Assembly (NCBI GenBank): GCA_016219645.1
Contig: JACRLR010000016.1
Coordinates: 434,001 to 498,000, forward strand
Source: Nitrospirota bacterium
GTDB taxonomy: Bacteria > Nitrospirota > Nitrospiria > Nitrospirales > Nitrospiraceae
Reading direction: 5' to 3'
DNA: 64,000 nucleotides
The position numbers and the translations under genes were made by a program. The first letter of the stretch is position 1. Each line of letters starts with the position of its first letter. A model generated the notes under the pieces. The model saw only the letters and a list, made by a program, of their open reading frames with translations, did no database searches and was not told where the DNA came from. This document shows, in pieces, positions 59,330 to 64,000 of the stretch.

Positions 59330-59515
59330 GGCGGGGTGGCATGGCCCTGAAGCGTAATTCGCCGGAGGAACGGGGTGCCCGTCGAGACTTTGCCAGGAGG
59401 GAAAGCGGAAACTGACTGAGTCTGCGAAGGAATTTCCGAAGGCTTCCGCCTGGCAAAGTCCGAAAGGGCCGTTCCGGGAGGCGATGGAGCGGAAGGGTTT
59501 GCCACCCTGCTGGGG
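59330..59515. repeat. Dispersed palindromic repeat, copy 2
   Basis: GGGGTGGCA near the left end and TGCCACCCTGC near the right end are inverted repeats. The interior shares CGCCGGAGGA, GAAGGCTTCCGCC and CCGGGAGGCG with the element at 20517-20719, which lies in the opposite orientation 39 kb away. It borders the WD40 gene. Confidence 0.6.
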
Positions 59516-59524
59516 CGAGGAGGG

Positions 59525-60628
59525 TTATTCAGCTGGCTCCGCCCCGCCTCCCCACAGTTTCACCGTGCGGTCCCATGAGGCACTGGCCAGTTTCATTCCG
59601 TCCGGCGACAGAGTGATGCCGCGAACGGCTGCGGAATGGGCTTTGAGCGTTCTGAAGCAGCGGCCGTTCGAGAGGTCCCAGAAGCGAATGGTGTTATCGT
59701 CTCCGGAACTGATGAGGACTTTGCTGTCCGGGGTGACGGCTAGTGAGCGTACCCAGGCTGTGTGGCCTTTCAAGGTCCGTTGTTCGGCCACGTGGGGCAT
59801 GTCGAATAATTTGATCGTCTGGTCCCGGCTTCCGGTGATCAAGAGTTTGCCATCGGGGGTAAAAGTCATCGCACCGATCCAGTAATCCATCTGTTTTTGA
59901 AATCCACCGTCGTCGTCGATAAAATACCCGCGTGTTTCACTGGTATCATCGTCGTCCTGTTTCCAGTGGCCGTTATGCAGAATCTTTTCCTCTCCGCTGG
60001 GCAACACTTCCCAGAGCTTGATCTTCCCGATATCCGTTCCGCTGGCGAGGTGCATGCCGTCCGGCGAAAAGGCGACGCAGACAGACCAATGGTGGTCATA
60101 CTGGTCCTTGCCGAGGAGGGTCATGAGCTCAGTGCCAGTCGTGACTTCCCAGATCTTGATGTCCTTGTTGTGGCTGCCACGAGCCAGCATCAGGCCGTCG
60201 GGCGAGAGGGAAAGGCTGACGACATTGTGATCATAACGTGTGAAGAGGAGCTTTTTCGACTCGCCGGTGTGCGGGTTCCAGAGTCGGATGGTACGGTCTT
60301 CACTCGCAGTGGCCAAGGTCTGACCATCCGGTGTGAAGATGACGGATCGGATGTCCGCTGTGTGTCCCCTCAGTGAGCGCAGGAGGCGCCCGGTTTCAAT
60401 GTCCCACAGGCGGACGAGCCGGTCGACTCCGCCGCTGGCGAGGGTTAAACCATCCGGTGCGAAGGCCACCGACCAGACTCCATGTGAATGGCCTCGATAG
60501 GTGGTCAGCTCCCTCGCTCCTGTCCTCCAATATTCGAGAAAATCGACTGGTGCGGGGCCAGATTCCGACGCTGATGGTATCAGCGGGGAAGGAGCGTGAG
60601 CAGGTTGAGAAAGAATCTGATCCGCCAT
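59525..60628 (-). CDS. Seven-bladed WD40 repeat protein
   Basis: The 367-residue protein starts at ATG 60628 (minus strand), preceded by AGAGGA; the TTG two codons earlier is less likely. After a polar N-terminus of about 45 residues it has seven WD40 repeats, recognisable by YRGHSHGVWSVAFAPDGLTL, LWDIETGRLLRSLRGH, IKIWEVTTGTELMTL, IKLFDMPHVAEQRTLKGHTA and VKLWGGG. Between blades four and five there is an acidic insert (about 30 residues, KQDDDDTSETRGY). This forms one beta-propeller for protein contacts. There is no signal peptide and no attached catalytic domain. It is flanked by repeats on both sides, has no operon partner, and its function is unknown. Confidence 0.85.
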   Translation of the reverse strand: MADQILSQPAHAPSPLIPSASESGPAPVDFLEYWRTGARELTTYRGHSHGVWSVAFAPDGLTLASGGVDRLVRLWDIETGRLLRSLRGHTADIRSVIFTPDGQTLATASEDRTIRLWNPHTGESKKLLFTRYDHNVVSLSLSPDGLMLARGSHNKDIKIWEVTTGTELMTLLGKDQYDHHWSVCVAFSPDGMHLASGTDIGKIKLWEVLPSGEEKILHNGHWKQDDDDTSETRGYFIDDDGGFQKQMDYWIGAMTFTPDGKLLITGSRDQTIKLFDMPHVAEQRTLKGHTAWVRSLAVTPDSKVLISSGDDNTIRFWDLSNGRCFRTLKAHSAAVRGITLSPDGMKLASASWDRTVKLWGGGAEPAE

Positions 60629-60749
60629 GTTCAATAATCCTCTTGGTTGGGATCGGCTTGATTGCTAACTGGTGGTTTCGCCCAGTATAATTACAGTCGG
60701 CCTGGGGTGATCGTAAGAGAAGCCTTGTCATCAAGTCAAGCGGGCTAGC

Positions 60750-61135
60750 AGGATGCTGAAAAAGGTGGTGGGGTAGCTGGGACGATCCCCATGCTCGCGC
60801 AACGCGCGGCTTGAGAAGAATGAGGAGGGAGCGGCCAGGTGCCCTTCTTGCTCGCAGAACGCGCACGGTGAAACTGTGCTCGTTCGATGCGCGCAGTGAA
60901 GGGCAGCCTCGGCCACCCCCTCCAAGAAAGGTGTAAGAAATCGGAAGGCCCTCGCCAGGGTAAATGGCACGTCTTGGCGTGCCATTGGGTGGGCGGGTGA
61001 GAAGACGCGCGCAGTTGGGATCATCCCACCCACCCCTTATAAAGTGATAGTTCGCTGCGGCCTTGCTTGGGAGAAGGTGCGTCTCGGCGCGCCGGGGTTG
61101 GGCGGGTGAGAAGGCGGGCCATTTTGAGCATCCTG
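60750..61135. repeat. Composite palindromic element with AGGATGCTGAAAA ends
   Basis: AGGATGCTGAAAAAGG at the left and CATTTTGAGCATCCT at the right are inverted terminal repeats, as in the element at 49711-49830. Inside are REP-like copy C (60824-60923) and two direct repeats of a GTCTTGGCGTGCC...GGGCGGGTGAGAAG block (from about 60970 and 61082). It looks like nested insertions of small repeats. Confidence 0.7.
60824..60923. repeat. REP-like palindrome, copy C
   Basis: It has the same GAGCGGCCAGGTGCCCTTCT and TGCTCGTTCGATGCGCGCAG blocks as copies A and B, about 3 kb away, now inside the larger composite element. Confidence 0.8.
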
Positions 61136-61237
61136 GGGCTAAAGTATGACATCGTCACCATCTTCAAGATTCCAACAGAGTATTGGGTATAAACCGAGTT
61201 TTCCCGCAGCTTGCTAGCACGCGCCCAGAGGATTGGT

Positions 61238-62236
61238 ATGGAACTTCGTTTTCAGCCCGCTTTGTTGCAAGAGGTCATTGACTCGTTCGTCGAAAAGACT
61301 GAACGGGAAGGCGACCCCACTTATTACAAAGAATTCCACGAACTGGCCGACCCAATCTACGAGAAGTTTACGCTCGACGATCGTGAAAGCGAGTTCAAGA
61401 AGCTCTACCAGTATCTGTTCGGGACCTGGGGATTTTCCGATATCATTCGCGATGCCTTCAATGAATATCCATTACTCAAAGAGCGGGTCGGGATTGTGCT
61501 CATCAAGGGGGTACTCAAAGAAGATCAAGAAGGCGTCGATATACTCAGGAAGTGGGGATCTGTCGAACACGAAATGGCTCGGGCGTTCGAGGAACAAGGA
61601 TTGAAAGGCATAGGGATTAAACTCATTCCACGTCGGTTCTACGATCCGGCACTCACGCGCTATTGCCGCCATGAGTTGTTTCATATTTCGGACATGCTGG
61701 ATCCGGCCTTTGGGTATGATCCGGATACGAAGGTCGGGCAAAATCCCGGCGAGGAAACACTCATCCTCCATCGGTATCGCATCTTGTGGAGTCTTACCGT
61801 GGACAGCCGGCTGACTGCACTAGGCAAGGAGCCGATGCTGAGGAAGGAAGACCGGTTTAAAGAGTTCCGCTCCTGGTATCGGAAGATTCCCGCGCCACAA
61901 TTGAAATCGGTGTTCGAAGGGTTGTGGCAGACGAGTTTCTTTACCCACTCGGAATTGATCGAAATGGCTTCGGACACCCTGCGCGTGATGGATCGGGCCG
62001 TGGATGTCGAGGGGGGCGAGGTTCCAGAAACAGAAAACAAAGTCATGTTGATGCCGGGATTTCCCTGTCCTCTGTGCCGGTTTCCGACCTACTCGTGGAT
62101 TGAAGACATGGACAAGAAGCTCGAGCCCTATGTGCTCGATTTCATCCGCGAGAATCACCCTGGCTGGGATACTGAATTCGGGGCTTGCGACCGTTGTGTC
62201 GAGGTCTACAAGCTTCGTGCCGACGGTGTTATGTAA
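61238..62236 (+). CDS. HExxH-motif protein with C-terminal zinc ribbon
   Basis: ATG 61238 follows AGAGGA (332 aa). The protein has no signal peptide. A mid-protein RHELFHISDML carries H145-E146-x2-H149, the zinc-metalloprotease HExxH motif, and the C-terminus has two CxxC pairs, C277/C280 (CPLCRF) and C317/C320 (CDRCVEV), forming a likely zinc ribbon. The family is not known to me. It lies six bases before a ferredoxin gene and near a TorD chaperone, a typical molybdoenzyme-maturation neighbourhood. It may process or insert a cofactor or act as a redox-enzyme maturation factor. Protease activity is only suggested by the motif; no third ligand was identified. Confidence 0.6.
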   Translation: MELRFQPALLQEVIDSFVEKTEREGDPTYYKEFHELADPIYEKFTLDDRESEFKKLYQYLFGTWGFSDIIRDAFNEYPLLKERVGIVLIKGVLKEDQEGVDILRKWGSVEHEMARAFEEQGLKGIGIKLIPRRFYDPALTRYCRHELFHISDMLDPAFGYDPDTKVGQNPGEETLILHRYRILWSLTVDSRLTALGKEPMLRKEDRFKEFRSWYRKIPAPQLKSVFEGLWQTSFFTHSELIEMASDTLRVMDRAVDVEGGEVPETENKVMLMPGFPCPLCRFPTYSWIEDMDKKLEPYVLDFIRENHPGWDTEFGACDRCVEVYKLRADGVM

Positions 62237-62242
62237 CGGTGC

Positions 62243-62851
62243 ATGACTGTGGCTACCGATTCGTCATACGGTCGTCGCGACTTCCTCAAAGATTCCGTTG
62301 TGTCCGTGGCCAAAGCCGTACAGGAATTTGCCAAGCCGCAAGCGGTTGTGCCGGAACAACCGGCTTCACCGCCGGTGCGGACGGATTGGTTGCGTCCCCC
62401 TGGTGCGACTGACGAAGCGCTGTTTTTAGAACGATGCACCAAGTGCGGTGACTGTGCCAAGGTTTGCCCGTATGGATCAATTACCTTCCACCCCGTGAAC
62501 GGGACACCGGTGATTTTTGCGGATCAGATGCCTTGTTTTCTCTGCGAGGATACGCCCTGTATTGCGGCCTGCGCCACCGAAGCGCTGCTCCCTGTCGAAG
62601 GACGAGAGCAGATACGAATGGGTCTTGCGGTTGTTTCGCACCGAGTCTGCACAGCAGGGCAGGGGTGTCATGCCTGCGCGTCGAAGTGTCCCACTGGCGC
62701 ATTAGCGATGGATTTTGACAGCCAGCGGCTCATGGTGGCGACTGAACGTTGCGTTGGATGTGGGCTGTGTGAGCAGGTGTGCCGGACCGTGAACGATCGC
62801 GTAGCCATTCGAGTGACACCCCTGAGATCGTTGGCGCAGTCGCTCTGGTGA
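62243..62851 (+). CDS. Four-cluster 4Fe-4S ferredoxin (NapG/NapF-like)
   Basis: The 202-residue protein has an N-terminal twin-arginine-like GRRDFLKD but no clear hydrophobic core after it, so export is doubtful. Four cysteine motifs follow: CTKCGDCAKVCP (from C65), CFLCEDTPCIAACA, CTAGQGCHACASKCP and CVGCGLCEQVC, enough for four [4Fe-4S] clusters as in NapF/NapG-type proteins. It probably passes electrons to or matures a molybdoenzyme. It starts six bases after the HExxH gene and is followed by the TorD gene after about 185 bases. A role in nitrite-oxidoreductase maturation is inferred from the neighbours. Confidence 0.82.
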   Translation: MTVATDSSYGRRDFLKDSVVSVAKAVQEFAKPQAVVPEQPASPPVRTDWLRPPGATDEALFLERCTKCGDCAKVCPYGSITFHPVNGTPVIFADQMPCFLCEDTPCIAACATEALLPVEGREQIRMGLAVVSHRVCTAGQGCHACASKCPTGALAMDFDSQRLMVATERCVGCGLCEQVCRTVNDRVAIRVTPLRSLAQSLW

Positions 62852-63035
62852 CCAGCAAACATATGTCAGATTGCGTGAGCGAAATTTGGAGAGAAACTAC
62901 TTCTTCCTTAAGGAAATATGCCGCTTGACAAGTCCCGGGCCGATACCTACCATACGAAAGACTGTCCCCATGGGTTGCCCGCAAATCGCAGGACGGTTGA
63001 TATGGAAAACAGGGTAAGCCGAGGAGCTGATTTGT

Positions 63036-64000
63036 ATGGCGAGTAAACAGCCAGTGTCAGCAGGTTCCCCGGTCGCGGTGGGGGCAATTCCGACTTCGCC
63101 GGCTATTAAGGATTCACCGGCTGTCGAACGCGCCCTCAGCCGCAGCAAGATCTACCTCCTCGTGTCGTGGAGCCTGCTCTATCCTGAAGACGATGAGTTT
63201 CTTGACTACGTGCAATGTGGAGAGTTCGTCGACGATGGGCGAGCGGCGCTCGAAGCTTTAGATCAGGCGCTCGACGGCATCGGGGGTGAACGGGCCAAGC
63301 TCAAACTGGTATTGCTGCGTAACCAGCTCGATCAGATCGAGAAGGTCGTGGCTTCAGAATGTGTCAATTGGAAACTCAGCGATCTGCAGGCAGAACACCG
63401 CCGAGTGTTCAGTAACGTCATTACCCTCGATTGTCCTCCCTACGAAACGCTTTTCGGAAATGATCACGTATTTGCTCAATCGCAGGTTATGGGCGATATC
63501 GCCGGATTCTATCGTGCGTTTGGGGTGGAACTGTCCAAGGATATTCACGAACGGCTGGATCATTTAAGTGTCGAATTCGAGTTCATGCATTTCCTGGCAT
63601 ACAAAGAGTCATATTCGCGCTGTCACGATGGAGCAGACAAGACCCAAATCGTCCTGGACGCGCAGAAAAATTTTGTGAAAAATCATATCGGCCGGTGGGT
63701 CCCGCTATTTTGCCGGATGTTGGTCAGGAAAGCGTCGTCCGGTTTCTACAAACATGTGGCAGATCTGATGGCAGAGTGGATGGATTTTGAAACCGCATTC
63801 CTAGGCGTCGTTCCGCAACCCTATTCGGAGTCCGATTATCGGCCGGCGACCTTTAATGCGCCGGAAGGCCAGACCTATGAGTGCGGCGCACAGGACCAGG
63901 GCAATGAACTGAGCCTGTTGCTGAACGAAGTTGGCGCAGACTCATTTTTGGATAAGAAGGCCCAAGAGAAAGACAAGGGGCAGGAAGGGCCGGTGGGGAC
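63036..64000 (+). CDS. TorD-family molybdoenzyme chaperone (partial, runs off right edge)
   Basis: ATG 63036 follows GAGGAG and the frame stays open to the end of the window (321 codons), so the C-terminus is missing. After a variable N-terminus of about 45 residues the TorD/DmsD fold is clear: ECVNWKLSDLQAEHRRVFSN, then DCPPYETLFGNDHVFAQSQV, MGDIAGFYRAFGVE and HLSVEFEFMHFLAYKESY. These chaperones bind and protect apo-molybdoenzymes before Tat export or cofactor insertion. The length already exceeds typical TorD proteins (about 200 aa); the extra is the N-terminal part and a polar, Lys-rich tail. It probably serves a nitrite-oxidoreductase-type enzyme; such genes may lie just beyond the window. 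Confidence 0.85.
   Translation, partial: MASKQPVSAGSPVAVGAIPTSPAIKDSPAVERALSRSKIYLLVSWSLLYPEDDEFLDYVQCGEFVDDGRAALEALDQALDGIGGERAKLKLVLLRNQLDQIEKVVASECVNWKLSDLQAEHRRVFSNVITLDCPPYETLFGNDHVFAQSQVMGDIAGFYRAFGVELSKDIHERLDHLSVEFEFMHFLAYKESYSRCHDGADKTQIVLDAQKNFVKNHIGRWVPLFCRMLVRKASSGFYKHVADLMAEWMDFETAFLGVVPQPYSESDYRPATFNAPEGQTYECGAQDQGNELSLLLNEVGADSFLDKKAQEKDKGQEGPVG

Larger units (their letters stand above)
59085..59524. other. Intergenic region with terminator and dispersed repeat copy 2
   Basis: The 440 bases hold a strong terminator (59268-59312) and the dispersed palindromic repeat (59330-59515). The first 180 bases carry nothing recognisable. Confidence 0.5.
60629..61237. other. Repeat-rich intergenic region
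   Basis: The 609 bases consist mainly of the composite palindromic element at 60750-61135. The remaining 60 to 120 bases on each side hold no gene. The promoters of the WD40 gene and of the HExxH protein gene must lie here. Confidence 0.5.

Noticed and set aside
57554-60923. CRISPR-like array from the repeated palindromes
   Set aside because: The copies are about 100 bases long, unevenly spaced, not separated by spacers of constant size, and no cas genes are present.

Overview
The window is about 64 kb of bacterial chromosome that I read as Nitrospira (phylum Nitrospirota). This rests on gene content: two cytochrome bd-like oxidases of the type described for nitrite-oxidising Nitrospira, a c-heme/ethylbenzene-dehydrogenase-type protein resembling an NxrC gamma subunit, a molybdenum cofactor guanylyltransferase, a four-cluster ferredoxin, a TorD-type molybdoenzyme chaperone running off the right edge, and many intergenic palindromes. 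No rRNA, tRNA, CRISPR array, phage or complete IS element was seen. The organism is an inference.

Layout. 0-4.4 kb: minus-strand genes (HEPN-like protein, secreted Ig/PKD protein, KimA-like potassium transporter). 4.7-29.5 kb: an extracytoplasmic copper region with two paralogous giant multicopper oxidases (1621 and 1647 aa), three cupredoxin-type proteins, a mono-heme Tll0287-like cytochrome, five of the window's seven formylglycine-generating-enzyme-fold (SUMF1) proteins, a HEAT-repeat protein, a DUF4412/LolA-like protein with a decayed second copy, and an HtrA-like protease. 29.5-45 kb: a respiratory region with an O-methyltransferase, a DUF420 membrane protein, a twin PCP_red protein, bd-like oxidase 1, two more SUMF1 proteins, then an apparent operon of two single-TM miniproteins, bd-like oxidase 2, a di-heme and a mono-heme membrane cytochrome and the NxrC-like protein, closed by a strong terminator. 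45-57.5 kb: mostly housekeeping (mobA, a GT9 glycosyltransferase, argS, tgt, yajC-secD-secF) plus a large sensor kinase and NtrC-type regulator pair. 57.5-61.2 kb: repeat-rich accessory stretch with an orphan HicB-like protein, a hypothetical gene and a WD40 protein. 61.2-64 kb: a molybdoenzyme-maturation-like cluster (HExxH/zinc-ribbon protein, ferredoxin, TorD).

How it may work together (inference). The giant oxidases have a complete set of four copper-ligand motifs, but the type-1/trinuclear motifs usually found at the C-terminus come before those usually found at the N-terminus. With length near 1,630 aa this recalls MofA-type proteins linked to manganese oxidation. Each oxidase is followed by a cupredoxin and by SUMF1 proteins that lack the FGE cysteine pair. 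The simplest model is a periplasmic copper-based oxidation module whose electrons pass through cupredoxins and cytochromes c to the bd-like oxidases. The substrate (Mn, Fe, Cu or a nitrogen oxide) cannot be told from sequence alone.
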